Shown one piece after another: positions 1 through 9,113 of a stretch of 64,000 nucleotides of DNA. A program made the translations under genes and the position numbers. Position 1 is the first letter of the stretch; each line of letters begins with the position of its first letter. The stretch covers positions 310,001 to 374,000 of the forward strand of contig NC_020195.1 in the NCBI RefSeq assembly GCF_000334405.1. Reading direction: 5' to 3'. Under the pieces are notes generated by a model. It did not search any database. It was given only the letters and a program-made list of their open reading frames with translations, and was not told the origin of the DNA. The stretch is from Blattabacterium sp. (Blatta orientalis) str. Tarazona (lineage in GTDB: Bacteria > Bacteroidota > Bacteroidia > Flavobacteriales > Blattabacteriaceae).

Positions 1-1
1 A

Positions 2-526
2 TTAAAGAATAATATTTTGCGTTGTCTTTTACGGAGAGATTGCACTATCATAAGGGTCCCATGGGATTATGATTTTACGAAGGAAGAATATGACGGGTTG
101 GTCCTTTCTAATGGTCCTGGAAATCCAAAAATTTATGAAAAACCCATATATTATCTTCGTAAAGCTATGAAAAAAGAAAGACCTATATTTGGGATATGTT
201 TAGGAAATCAACTTTTGGGAATTGCTGCAGGAGGAGATACTTACAAACTTCCATATGCACACAGAGGACATAATCAACCAGTGGTCTTATTAGAAAAAGG
301 AAAAAATTTTATCACATCACAAAACCATGGATATGTTTTGGATACTAAAAATATTTCTAAAGAGTGGAAAGTGTTCTTCAAAAATTTAAATGATAACACT
401 TGCGAAGGAATTATTCATGATTACAAACCTTTTTTTTCGGTACAATTTCATCCAGAAGCATCAAGTGGACCTGCAGATACGGAATTTTTATTCGATATTT
501 TTATCAATTCTATGGAAAATAATTAA
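2..526 (+). CDS. carA: Carbamoyl-phosphate synthase small subunit, 3' part
   Basis: Glutaminase subunit that hydrolyses glutamine and passes ammonia to CarB for carbamoyl phosphate, feeding arginine and pyrimidines. The gene is cut by the left edge: the frame is open from base 2 and reads KNNILRCLL, the family's linker into the glutamine amidotransferase domain, so the TTG at 17 is not a real start. The class I amidotransferase domain is visible: SNGPGNP, the nucleophile motif GICLGNQ and the histidine/glutamate motif QFHPEASSGP near the end. The missing part is the N-terminal half. carB begins 18 nt downstream on the same strand, so the two are very likely cotranscribed. Identification is firm. 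Confidence 0.95.
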   Translation, partial: LKNNILRCLLRRDCTIIRVPWDYDFTKEEYDGLVLSNGPGNPKIYEKPIYYLRKAMKKERPIFGICLGNQLLGIAAGGDTYKLPYAHRGHNQPVVLLEKGKNFITSQNHGYVLDTKNISKEWKVFFKNLNDNTCEGIIHDYKPFFSVQFHPEASSGPADTEFLFDIFINSMENN

Positions 527-544
527 AAAAAGAATCTTCCAAGT

Positions 545-3500
545 ATGAAAATAGATAAAGTACTTATCCTGGGATCAGGAGCCTTAAAGATAGGAGAAGC
601 CGGAGAATTTGATTATTCTGGAACACAAGCTTTAAAAGCCCTTAAAGAGGAGGGGATTTATACTATATTGATTAATCCAAATATAGCCACTGTTCAAACT
701 TCGAAAGAAGTGGCTGATAAAGTTTATTTTCTTCCTCTCACATCTTTTTTTATAAAAAAGGTTATTGAGAAGGAAAAACCGAAAGGAATTTTGCTTTCTT
801 TTGGAGGACAAACCGCCTTGAATTGTGGTATTCAACTTTTTAAAGAAGGTCTTCTAGAAAAATATGAAATTCAAGTTTTAGGAACGTCTATTGAATCGAT
901 TATACAGAGTGAAGATAGAAATCTCTTTCGAAAGAGATTGAGCCGTATGAATATAAAAACGGCAAAAAGTTTTGTGGTGTATTCCATGGATCATGCCATA
1001 TCCTATGCTTTAAAGATTGGTTTTCCTGTTATAATTAGATCAGCTTACACTCTTGGAGGTTTAGGAAGTGGTTTTGCAAAAAATATTCATGATTTAAAAA
1101 AAATTGTCAATAAGGCTTTTTCTTATTCTTCTCAAGTAGTTGTAGAAGAGTATTTGGAAGGATGGAAAGAAATTGAGTATGAAATAGTTAGAGATCAATA
1201 TGATAGTAGTATTTCTGTGTGCAATATGGAAAATTTTGATCCCATAGGGATTCATACAGGAGAAAGTATTGTAATAGCTCCTTCGCAAACTTTAACAAAT
1301 TCAGAATATTATAAATTAAGACAATTATCTCTACAGATAGCCAGAAAATTTGAAATAGTAGGAGAATGTAATGTTCAATTTGCTTTAAATCCAAGATCGG
1401 AAGATTATAGGGTTATTGAAGTGAACGCTCGTCTTTCTCGTTCTAGCGCTCTTGCTTCTAAAGCAACTGGTTATCCTTTAGCTTTTGTCTCTGCAAAATT
1501 AGCTATAGGATATGGATTACATGAATTAAAAAATTCTGTGACTAAAACTACTTGTGCTTTTTTTGAACCAGCATTGGATTATGTTGTATGCAAAATTCCT
1601 AGGTGGGATCTGAAGAAATTTTATGGAGTTTCCAATAGAATTGGAAGTAGTATGAAAAGTGTAGGAGAAGTTATGGCTATTGGAGGATCTTTTGAGGAAT
1701 CCTTACAGAAAGGGATTCGTATGTTAGATATTGGAATGTTAGGATTTATAAATACAAATAAAAAAAAAATTGGATCCCTTCATCTGCTCAAAGATGCTTT
1801 GAAAAAACCTACCGATCAAAGAATTCTATTTCTAGAAGAAGCTTTAGAAGAAGGTTTTTCTATCAAAGAAATTCATGATTTAACCAAAATAGATCCGTGG
1901 TTTCTATACCAGTTGAATAACATTTTTCAAACAAAAAAAGAAATTTCTTCTTATGAAAGTTGGATGGATATTCCAGATGAATTATTCCATAAAGCTAAGA
2001 AAGAAGGTTTTTCTGATATGCAAATAGCTAGTCTTTTTATTCATAAAAAAGAGAAGGAAGAGAGTATTTATGATCTGGAAAAAAGAATAAGAAAATATAG
2101 AAAAAAAAGAAGTATTCTCCCATATGTTCGACAAATTGATACTTTAGCTTCTGAATATCCAGCATATACAAATTATTTGTATTTGACTTATCATTCCATT
2201 CAGCATGACGTTCTTTACGAAAAGGATGAAAAATCTGTAATAACTTTAGGATCTGGAGTTTATAGAATTGGAAGTAGTGTAGAATTTGATTGGTGTTGTG
2301 TTAATGCATTAAATGCTATTAAGAAAGAATCTTATAGATCTATAATGATTAATTACAATCCAGAAACAGTTAGTACCGATTTTGATGTGTGTGATAGATT
2401 ATATTTTGAGGAATTAACTTTAGAACGTGTTTTAGATATTATTGATTTAGAAAAACCAAAAGGGACCATAGTATCTATGGGAGGACAAATCCCCAATAAC
2501 TTGGTTTTAAAGCTTTATGAAAACAAAGTCAAGATATTAGGGACCTCACCACTTTCTATAGACGAAGTGGAAAATAGATACAAATTTTCTCATGCAATGG
2601 ATCATTTAGGGATAGGCCAACCTAAATGGAAAGAATTATCAGATTTTGAAACGATTTATCAATTTGTAGAAGAAGTAGACTATCCTATATTAGTTAGACC
2701 TTCCTATGTTCTATCAGGTGCGGATATGAATGTGATTTCTAATCAAGAAGAACTTCATCGTTATCTTAGAGATAAAGTATCGGTTTCTCCAGAGCACCCA
2801 TTAGTTATTACAGAGTTTATAAAAAATGCCAAAGAAATTGAATTAGATGCAGTTTCTCAAACTGGAGAGATTTTATATTATGCTATATCAGAACATGTAG
2901 AGTTTGCAGGAGTACATTCAGGAGATGCTACGTTAGTATATCCTCCACAAAATCTATATTTATCTACATTAAAAGAAATAGTTCGTATATCTAAAAGAAT
3001 AGCCAAATATTTTAATATATCTGGACCTTTTAATATTCAATTTTTATCTAAAGATAATGAAGTAAAAGTAATTGAATGCAATTTGAGAGCCTCTAGAAGT
3101 TTTCCTTTCGTATCAAAAGTATCTCATTTCAACATGATAGAACTAGCCACCCAAGTCCTTCTTGGAAAGAAAAAGAAGAAAAAGGAACCTAATTTCTTTA
3201 CAACAAATTTCTTAGGAATAAAAGCCTCACAATTTTCTTTTTCCCGTTTGCAAGATGCGGATCCTATTTTAGGAGTAGATATGACTTCTACTGGGGAAGT
3301 AGGATGTTTAGGATATACTTTTGATGAAGCCCTTTTAAAATCTATGCTTTCTGTTGGTTATACTATTCCAAAAAAAAATATTCTTATATCAGGAGGTCCA
3401 ATGGGATCAAAATTAGATCTTTTAGATATGGTGAAGCTTTTGCATCAAAGAGGATATATATTATTTGCGACAGAAGGAACAAATAATTTTTTATCTGATT

Positions 3501-3775
3501 ATGGAATCCCCTCTATAAGGGTCCATTGGCCAAATGTTAGAAAAGATCCAAATGTTCTTGACTTGATAAAGGATAGAAAATTAGATCTGATTATTAATAT
3601 TCCCAAAAATTTAAGTAAATCAGAGTTGAATAATGATTATGCTATAAGACGTTCTTCCGTAGATTTTAATATTCCTCTACTCACTAATACTCGTTTAGCA
3701 AAGGCTTTTATACAAGCTTTTTGTCATTTATCTATGGATAAACTTTTTATAACAGCTTGGGATGAATATGAATAA
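545..3775 (+). CDS. carB: Carbamoyl-phosphate synthase large subunit
   Basis: Makes carbamoyl phosphate from bicarbonate, ATP and CarA-delivered ammonia. At 1076 residues it has the family's full length. Two homologous ATP-grasp halves are visible: the first opens with LILGSGALKIGEAGEFDYSG and carries a YTLGGLGSG glycine loop; the second opens near residue 565 with TLGSGVYRIGSSVEFDWCC. A C-terminal MGS-like allosteric domain follows (from about residue 935, starting ILISGGPMGS). It lies between carA and argF' (8 nt gap), so its product is directed toward citrulline/arginine as well as pyrimidines. No truncation or frameshift is seen. Confidence 0.97.
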   Translation: MKIDKVLILGSGALKIGEAGEFDYSGTQALKALKEEGIYTILINPNIATVQTSKEVADKVYFLPLTSFFIKKVIEKEKPKGILLSFGGQTALNCGIQLFKEGLLEKYEIQVLGTSIESIIQSEDRNLFRKRLSRMNIKTAKSFVVYSMDHAISYALKIGFPVIIRSAYTLGGLGSGFAKNIHDLKKIVNKAFSYSSQVVVEEYLEGWKEIEYEIVRDQYDSSISVCNMENFDPIGIHTGESIVIAPSQTLTNSEYYKLRQLSLQIARKFEIVGECNVQFALNPRSEDYRVIEVNARLSRSSALASKATGYPLAFVSAKLAIGYGLHELKNSVTKTTCAFFEPALDYVVCKIPRWDLKKFYGVSNRIGSSMKSVGEVMAIGGSFEESLQKGIRMLDIGMLGFINTNKKKIGSLHLLKDALKKPTDQRILFLEEALEEGFSIKEIHDLTKIDPWFLYQLNNIFQTKKEISSYESWMDIPDELFHKAKKEGFSDMQIASLFIHKKEKEESIYDLEKRIRKYRKKRSILPYVRQIDTLASEYPAYTNYLYLTYHSIQHDVLYEKDEKSVITLGSGVYRIGSSVEFDWCCVNALNAIKKESYRSIMINYNPETVSTDFDVCDRLYFEELTLERVLDIIDLEKPKGTIVSMGGQIPNNLVLKLYENKVKILGTSPLSIDEVENRYKFSHAMDHLGIGQPKWKELSDFETIYQFVEEVDYPILVRPSYVLSGADMNVISNQEELHRYLRDKVSVSPEHPLVITEFIKNAKEIELDAVSQTGEILYYAISEHVEFAGVHSGDATLVYPPQNLYLSTLKEIVRISKRIAKYFNISGPFNIQFLSKDNEVKVIECNLRASRSFPFVSKVSHFNMIELATQVLLGKKKKKKEPNFFTTNFLGIKASQFSFSRLQDADPILGVDMTSTGEVGCLGYTFDEALLKSMLSVGYTIPKKNILISGGPMGSKLDLLDMVKLLHQRGYILFATEGTNNFLSDYGIPSIRVHWPNVRKDPNVLDLIKDRKLDLIINIPKNLSKSELNNDYAIRRSSVDFNIPLLTNTRLAKAFIQAFCHLSMDKLFITAWDEYE

Positions 3776-3783
3776 ATGAATTT

Positions 3784-4743
3784 ATGAAAAAATTTTTTAG
3801 CGTAGAAGATGTTTTAAATGTATCTGATCTTATTAGAGGAGCAATTAATTTGAAGAAAAATCCTTATTGTTTTCAACATATTGGAAAAAATAAAACAATT
3901 GGATTGGTATTTTTTAATCCTAGTTTACGTACAAGGATTAGTTGTCAAAAAGCGGCTTTTAACTTAGGATGTAATACTTGGGTATTAGATATTCATCAAG
4001 ATTCCTGGAAAATAGAAATGAGTAATGGAAGTGTCATGAGAAATACTCAAGAACATCTAAAAGAAGCTATTTCTGTCCTGAGTACCTATTGTGATATTCT
4101 AGCAGTAAGAACTTTTCCAAATCTTTTAGACAGAAATGAGGATTATCAAGAAGTAATTTTTAATAAGATCTTGAACTATTCTAAAGTTCCAGTAATCAAC
4201 ATGGAAAGTGCCACCTTGCATCCTTTACAGTCTTTAGCTGATGTGATGACTATCGAAGAAATAAGACCCTTTTCTGCTAAAAAAAAATGTAAAGTGGTGT
4301 TAAGTTGGGCTCCTCATATAAAACCATTACCGCATTCCGTGCCCAATTCACTTTCTCAATGGATCTCAAAAATAGAAGAAATAGATTTTCTCATTACTTG
4401 TCCTGAAAAGTATGACTTATGTAAAAAATTTTCTGACGGGATTTATACTATCCATAACCAAAATGAAGCATTTTTAAATGCAGATTTTATCTATGCAAAA
4501 AATTGGAGCAGTTATATAAATTATGGAAAAATACTTTGTTCTAGTTCTAGTTGGATGATTACTGAAAAAAAAATGAAGTTGACTAATCAAGCTAAATTTA
4601 TGCACTGTTTACCTGTAAGAAGAAATATGGTAGTGGAAGATGCAGTTTTGGATAGTCCAAATTCCATTGTTTTGCAACAAGCAGAAAATAGAATTTATGC
4701 GGCGCAAATAATTTTTTTGAAAATTTTACAATCTTTATCATGA
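3784..4743 (+). CDS. argF': N-acyl-ornithine carbamoyltransferase (argF' type)
   Basis: Carbamoylates an N-acylated ornithine (N-acetyl or N-succinyl), the Bacteroidota variant of the ornithine transcarbamylase step. The 319 residues show the carbamoyl-phosphate motif FFNPSLRTR, a second site ESATLHPLQSLAD, and MHCLPVRRNMVVEDAV, the C-terminal signature of the acylornithine branch. In characterised members the residue just before EH in the loop at residues 86-91 sets acyl specificity (Glu in acetyl-specific, Pro in succinyl-specific enzymes); here it is Gln89, so the acyl group cannot be assigned. It overlaps argB by 4 nt (ATGA), which implies translational coupling. Confidence 0.9.
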   Translation: MKKFFSVEDVLNVSDLIRGAINLKKNPYCFQHIGKNKTIGLVFFNPSLRTRISCQKAAFNLGCNTWVLDIHQDSWKIEMSNGSVMRNTQEHLKEAISVLSTYCDILAVRTFPNLLDRNEDYQEVIFNKILNYSKVPVINMESATLHPLQSLADVMTIEEIRPFSAKKKCKVVLSWAPHIKPLPHSVPNSLSQWISKIEEIDFLITCPEKYDLCKKFSDGIYTIHNQNEAFLNADFIYAKNWSSYINYGKILCSSSSWMITEKKMKLTNQAKFMHCLPVRRNMVVEDAVLDSPNSIVLQQAENRIYAAQIIFLKILQSLS

Positions 4744-5528
4744 AAATCCATATAGTAAAAATTGGAGGAAATTTAATTAATGATCCAAAATGGCTTAATG
4801 CTTCTTTAGAGTCCTTTTTGCAACTACAAGGGAATAAAATATTCGTTCATGGAGGAGGGAGTAAGGCAAACATTATTGCTGATAAAATGGGAATTGTTCA
4901 AAAATTTATGCAAGGAAGAAGGATTACGGATAAAGTAACACTTGATCTAGTGGTTATGACCTATGCAGGTATAATAAACAAAAACATTATAGCGAAATTT
5001 CAATCTTATGACTGTAATGCTTTGGGATTATGTGGAGCGGATGGAAATAGTATAAAGTCTTCCTTTCGTTTAAAAAAAATAGAAACGGATATTGATTATG
5101 GATACGTAGGGGATATCAACAGTAGAAGTGTTAACACTTCTTTTCTAAAATTTCTTTTGAAAAAAAAGATTGTTCCTGTATTTTGTTCTATTACTCATAA
5201 TGGAAAAGGGGTTCTTCTAAATACTAATGCAGACACTATAGCGGCATGTATAGCCATATCTTTAACCAAAGAAGGGGATGAAATAGAATTGCATTTTTGT
5301 TTTGAAAAAAAGGGAGTATTACGATACTTACATGATGCTGAATCTTATTATAAAAAAATAGATTTTCGTTTATTTCAAATAATCAAAAAAAATCATACTA
5401 TTAAAAATGGAATGATTCCGAAATTGGAAAATGCTTTTTTTGCATTAAAAAATGGAGTCTCTAAGGTAAGTATAGGTCAACCTTATTATTTAAATGACTT
5501 GAATAATAAGACCGTTTTATGTCTGTAG
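4740..5528 (+). CDS. argB: N-acetylglutamate (N-acylglutamate) kinase
   Basis: Phosphorylates the gamma-carboxyl of N-acylglutamate, the second step of arginine synthesis. The 262-residue amino acid kinase fold is shown by VKIGGNLI at the N-terminus, FVHGGGSKAN, LGLCGADGN and NTNADTIAACIA. It follows argF' with a 4-nt overlap, and its end overlaps the start of argE by 10 nt. Because the partner transcarbamylase is of the argF' type, the acyl group could be succinyl rather than acetyl; the sequence alone does not decide this. Confidence 0.93.
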   Translation: MKIHIVKIGGNLINDPKWLNASLESFLQLQGNKIFVHGGGSKANIIADKMGIVQKFMQGRRITDKVTLDLVVMTYAGIINKNIIAKFQSYDCNALGLCGADGNSIKSSFRLKKIETDIDYGYVGDINSRSVNTSFLKFLLKKKIVPVFCSITHNGKGVLLNTNADTIAACIAISLTKEGDEIELHFCFEKKGVLRYLHDAESYYKKIDFRLFQIIKKNHTIKNGMIPKLENAFFALKNGVSKVSIGQPYYLNDLNNKTVLCL

Positions 5529-6631
5529 TAGATTTAAAAATATTAAAGAAAGAAGCTATACAACTTCTTATAAAAATGATAAATACGCCATCTATATCTA
5601 AGCAAGAGAAAAAAGTATCTTTTCTGATAGAAGACTATCTTTCTAGATATGGATTCCATATAAAAAGAAAATTTAACAATATATGGACAGAAAATACTAA
5701 TTATGATGCTAAAAAAGAAAATATTCGTACGATTTTATTAAATTCTCATCATGATACAGTGAAACCAGGAAAAAACTGGAAAACAAATCCTTTTACGGCT
5801 ATAAGACAAGGAGATAAATTAATAGGTTTAGGAAGTAATGATGCGGGAGCTTCTGTTGTTTCATTAATTTCAACTTTTATATACTTAAACAGTTTATCTG
5901 TCTTACCTTACAAATTGGTACTTGCTCTTACAGCAGAAGAGGAAATTTCTGGACCATTAGGTGTAAGATCCATTTTATCTGAATTAGGAGAAATAGATTT
6001 AGGGATAATAGGAGAACCAACAAAAATGCAAGTAGCTATTGCGGAAAAAGGGTTAGTAGTTTTAGATTGCCTAGCTGAAGGAAAAACCGGACATTCTGCA
6101 AGATATATAGGGGTTAATGCTATCTATATAGCTACAAAAGATATAGAATGTTTAAGAAATCTTCAGTTTGATAGAAAGTCTAAATTTCTAGGTTATCCTA
6201 CATTAACAGTCACTCAAATACAAGGAGGTATACAACATAATGTGATTCCGGATTCTTGCTCTTTTGTCATAGATATTAGAACTAATGAATTATATAAAAA
6301 TGAGGAATTGATTGAAATGATCCGAAAAAAAATTCATTCTAAAATGAAACCACGTTCTTCTCATTCAAATTATTCTTTCATAAATCCATCGCATCCAATT
6401 GTATCAAAAGCTAAGTTCATAGGAAGAAAAATTTATGGATCTCCTACTCTTTCGGATCAAAGTATTATGTCTTTTCCAACTATTAAAATGGGTGTGGGAG
6501 ATAGCAACCGTTCTCATACGACAAATGAGTATATTCATATTTATGAAATCCTAGATGGAATAGATATTTATATCCGTTTGTTAAAAGACTTCAATTTTAA
6601 AACAAAAAAGGTAAATTTGTTCTCTTTATAA
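5519..6631 (+). CDS. argE: N-acyl-ornithine/citrulline deacylase, M20 family
   Basis: Zinc metallohydrolase that removes the N-acyl group late in arginine synthesis; in the argF' pathway the substrate is an N-acyl-citrulline. The 370 residues carry M20 motifs: SHHDTVKPG (metal ligand), GLGSNDAGASVV (bridging Asp), TAEEEISGP (catalytic Glu pair) and IGEPTKM, with a dimerisation insert in the middle (QGGIQHNVIPD). It is the last arg gene of the operon and overlaps argB by 10 nt. M20 enzymes are easily confused with one another, but the operon makes ArgE the clear choice. Confidence 0.9.
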   Translation: MSVVDLKILKKEAIQLLIKMINTPSISKQEKKVSFLIEDYLSRYGFHIKRKFNNIWTENTNYDAKKENIRTILLNSHHDTVKPGKNWKTNPFTAIRQGDKLIGLGSNDAGASVVSLISTFIYLNSLSVLPYKLVLALTAEEEISGPLGVRSILSELGEIDLGIIGEPTKMQVAIAEKGLVVLDCLAEGKTGHSARYIGVNAIYIATKDIECLRNLQFDRKSKFLGYPTLTVTQIQGGIQHNVIPDSCSFVIDIRTNELYKNEELIEMIRKKIHSKMKPRSSHSNYSFINPSHPIVSKAKFIGRKIYGSPTLSDQSIMSFPTIKMGVGDSNRSHTTNEYIHIYEILDGIDIYIRLLKDFNFKTKKVNLFSL

Positions 6632-6642
6632 ACAGAAAAAGT

Positions 6643-6960
6643 ATGATACAAGAAATAAACGATGATAATTTTGAAAAAATTGTTTTTGAATCGAATAAGC
6701 CGGTTTTAGTGGATTTTTGGGCTCCATGGTGTGCTCCATGTAGAACCTTATCTGCTATATTAGAAGATATATTTACTGAATATATAGGGAAAGCATTGGT
6801 TGTTAAATTAAATGTAGATAACAATCCAAAAACTTCTTCTCAATATGGAATACGTAGTATTCCTACCATGTTTTTTTTTAAAAACGGAGAAAAAAAAGAT
6901 ATGCAGATTGGAGTATCTTCTAAGGAAGATATCAGAAAAAAATTAGAGGCTTTGATTTAA
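6643..6960 (+). CDS. trxA: Thioredoxin
   Basis: Small cytoplasmic thiol-disulfide reductant. The 105 residues match the family length. The active site is WAPWCAPC with cysteines 30 and 33; canonical enzymes have CGPC, so the Gly-to-Ala change between the cysteines is a slight variant. The cis-proline loop SIPTMFFF is present. It begins 11 nt after argE and ends 10 nt before tRNA-Asp, so all may share a transcript. Confidence 0.95.
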   Translation: MIQEINDDNFEKIVFESNKPVLVDFWAPWCAPCRTLSAILEDIFTEYIGKALVVKLNVDNNPKTSSQYGIRSIPTMFFFKNGEKKDMQIGVSSKEDIRKKLEALI

Positions 6961-6970
6961 TACTTTTTTT

Positions 6971-7044
6971 GGTCTGGTAGTTCAGTTGGTTAGAATACAT
7001 GCCTGTCACGCATGGGGTCGCGGGTTCAAGTCCCGTCCAGACCG
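6971..7044 (+). tRNA. tRNA-Asp (GTC)
   Basis: A cloverleaf can be folded by eye. The acceptor GGTCTGG pairs with CCAGACC, the anticodon stem CATGC/GCATG encloses loop CTGTCAC with anticodon GTC, and the T loop reads GGTTCAAGTCC. The 3' CCA is not fully encoded (the bases after the discriminator G are CCT). Confidence 0.96.
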
Positions 7045-7056
7045 CCTTTAAACTTT

Positions 7057-7695
7057 TTATATTTTGTTTTTTATTTTATATTTGATTAGATCTTCTATCG
7101 ATATAATTTTCATATGAAATTTTTTGGACATTTGAATTAATTGTGGAAGACGCGCCATAGATCCGTTTTTATTCAGAATCTCTACCAATACCCCTCCAGG
7201 TATGCATCCTGCCATTCTAGTTATGTCTATTGCCGCTTCTGTATGTCCTGGTCTTTCTAAGACACCTCCTTTTTTTGCGCGAAGAGGGAAAATATGACCT
7301 GGCTTGTTAAAAGCTTCTGGTTTTACTTCGTGAACTAGTGCCAATATAGTCTTAGCTCTATCTGAAACAGATATCCCTGTACTTACGCCATAACCTCGTA
7401 CATCTACGGATACTGTAAAAGCTGTTTTTCTAGGATCTGTGTTATTGTTCACCATCATTTGAAGTTCTAATTGATCACATTTTTCCTCTGTTAAGGAAAC
7501 ACAAACTAATCCTCTACCATGAGTAATTAGAAAATTGACAATTTTAGGGGTTACTTTTTCTGCGGCCACTACAAAATCTCCTTCATTTTCACGATTTTCA
7601 TCATCCACCACAATAATAAGTTTTCCATTTTGAATATCCTGCAAAGCAGATTCTATACAATTTAGATTCCCTTTATCAGAAGAATAAAAAACCAT
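7057..7695 (-). CDS. ribB: 3,4-dihydroxy-2-butanone 4-phosphate synthase
   Basis: Converts ribulose 5-phosphate to dihydroxybutanone phosphate plus formate for riboflavin. Motifs seen: the acidic metal-binding loop DDENRENEGDFV, HGRGLVCVSL, and the histidine/glutamate region RPGHTEAAIDITRMAG. At 212 residues the protein ends right after the RibB domain. The GTP cyclohydrolase II domain that many bacteria fuse to it is absent, so GTP cyclohydrolase II must be encoded elsewhere or be missing. It lies 39 nt downstream of the LptF/G-type permease on the same strand. Confidence 0.94.
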   Translation of the reverse strand: MVFYSSDKGNLNCIESALQDIQNGKLIIVVDDENRENEGDFVVAAEKVTPKIVNFLITHGRGLVCVSLTEEKCDQLELQMMVNNNTDPRKTAFTVSVDVRGYGVSTGISVSDRAKTILALVHEVKPEAFNKPGHIFPLRAKKGGVLERPGHTEAAIDITRMAGCIPGGVLVEILNKNGSMARLPQLIQMSKKFHMKIISIEDLIKYKIKNKI

Positions 7696-7734
7696 AAATA
7701 AATCCTCTATTTTATATTTTAGTTTTAACTATTG

Positions 7735-9057
7735 TTACATATAATAAAAATCATCCATTACAGTTTTATAAGTAATCCATATACTCAGTGGGAAAAAAAC
7801 AAAATTTGGAATCCAAGCCCCCATCCATGGCCATATTTCTGCTTTTTCTCCTTGATTTTGTGTAATGGTAAGTAAAGTATGATAAATAATGAATATAATT
7901 ATGGCTATCAGGGTGGGAAGCCCCATCCCTCCTTTTCGAATGATAGCTCCTAGCGGGGCTCCAATAAGAAACATTATAATGCATGTTACTGGAAAGGTAA
8001 ATTTTTTCTGTAATTCGAATTGATACTTAGCTAAGTATTTTTTTCTATTCTGAAGAAACTTTTTTTGATGTTGAAGTTCATTTATTAAAAGGGATAAAAT
8101 GATCTTTCTTATGTAGGAGAAGAGATCTATTCTTATTCTTGGATCTTTTGAAAAAAATTTTTTTTTCTGAAAAAGGGAATTATAATTCAATTTTTTAAAA
8201 TCAGAATACAATTGACAATTTTCTTTTTTTAAAAAATGTATTTTTTCCATCAGTTTTTTTGTATCAAGAGTTTTATAGGAATCATCATAATAATAATCTA
8301 AGTTTTTGTATTCTATTAAAGGTTTTTTAAAAGATTGAATGAAAGAATCAAAATAGACCATTTGATACGAATAAGTTTTTCCTTCATAAGGATTATCCCT
8401 ATAGAAAAATCCCTTCATGAGTTTAATTTGAAAACCCTCCTCCTTTTTATTTGGAATTAAAACTCCCTTTTCGGCAAGGATCGTATTGATTGCTAAATTT
8501 TTTCCGTAAAAAAAAATGAATATATTTTCTAGTAAATTACTATTTTTTTTTTTGCCTATTCTTATGAAAAAATCTGGAAAAAGGTTAACAAAAACTCCTT
8601 CTTTTAACCTCAAGGAGGGATGAGCTATTGAAATTTGATATCCTAGTTCTTGAGCTTTTCTTTTTGCCTCTGGAATGGAAAAATCAGAAAAAAAATATAG
8701 TCCAACGGATAGAAGGAATGTTATACATAAAAGAGGTTTCATGACTCTAAAAAGGGAGATTCCAGAAGATTTAATAGCTATAAGTTCTTGGGATTCTGAA
8801 ATATATCCATAAGTTATGATAGAAGTAAGCAATATAGAAATGGGGATCACTAATGGGGTAATTGAAATTCCAAAATAATATATAAACTTTAGAATAATTA
8901 AAATGTTAATATTTTTTCCTGTTAATTCATCCATTTTACTCCAAAAAAATTGAACAATAAATACAAAAAAAATAGAAAAAAAAATGATCAAAAAAGGAGC
9001 CATAAATAAACGAATCATGTATAGATCTAATTTTTTTATTTGAATCCTTATACTCAT
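7735..9057 (-). CDS. LptF/LptG family permease
   Basis: Inner-membrane subunit of the Lpt complex, which extracts lipopolysaccharide from the inner membrane. The 440 residues have the family layout: hydrophobic helices in the first ~110 residues (LIIFFSIFFVFIVQFF; ISITPLVIPISILLTSII), a long soluble periplasmic-type middle, and three C-terminal helices (FPVTCIIMFLIGAPLG is typical). LptF and LptG cannot be separated by eye and Bacteroidota usually carry several paralogues. It sits between ftsK (56 nt upstream) and ribB on the minus strand. Confidence 0.88.
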   Translation of the reverse strand: MSIRIQIKKLDLYMIRLFMAPFLIIFFSIFFVFIVQFFWSKMDELTGKNINILIILKFIYYFGISITPLVIPISILLTSIITYGYISESQELIAIKSSGISLFRVMKPLLCITFLLSVGLYFFSDFSIPEAKRKAQELGYQISIAHPSLRLKEGVFVNLFPDFFIRIGKKKNSNLLENIFIFFYGKNLAINTILAEKGVLIPNKKEEGFQIKLMKGFFYRDNPYEGKTYSYQMVYFDSFIQSFKKPLIEYKNLDYYYDDSYKTLDTKKLMEKIHFLKKENCQLYSDFKKLNYNSLFQKKKFFSKDPRIRIDLFSYIRKIILSLLINELQHQKKFLQNRKKYLAKYQFELQKKFTFPVTCIIMFLIGAPLGAIIRKGGMGLPTLIAIIIFIIYHTLLTITQNQGEKAEIWPWMGAWIPNFVFFPLSIWITYKTVMDDFYYM

Positions 9058-9113
9058 GGATTTCTTCTTTTCCTATAATATAAGAAAAGTATTTTACTCA
9101 TTTATATTTATTA

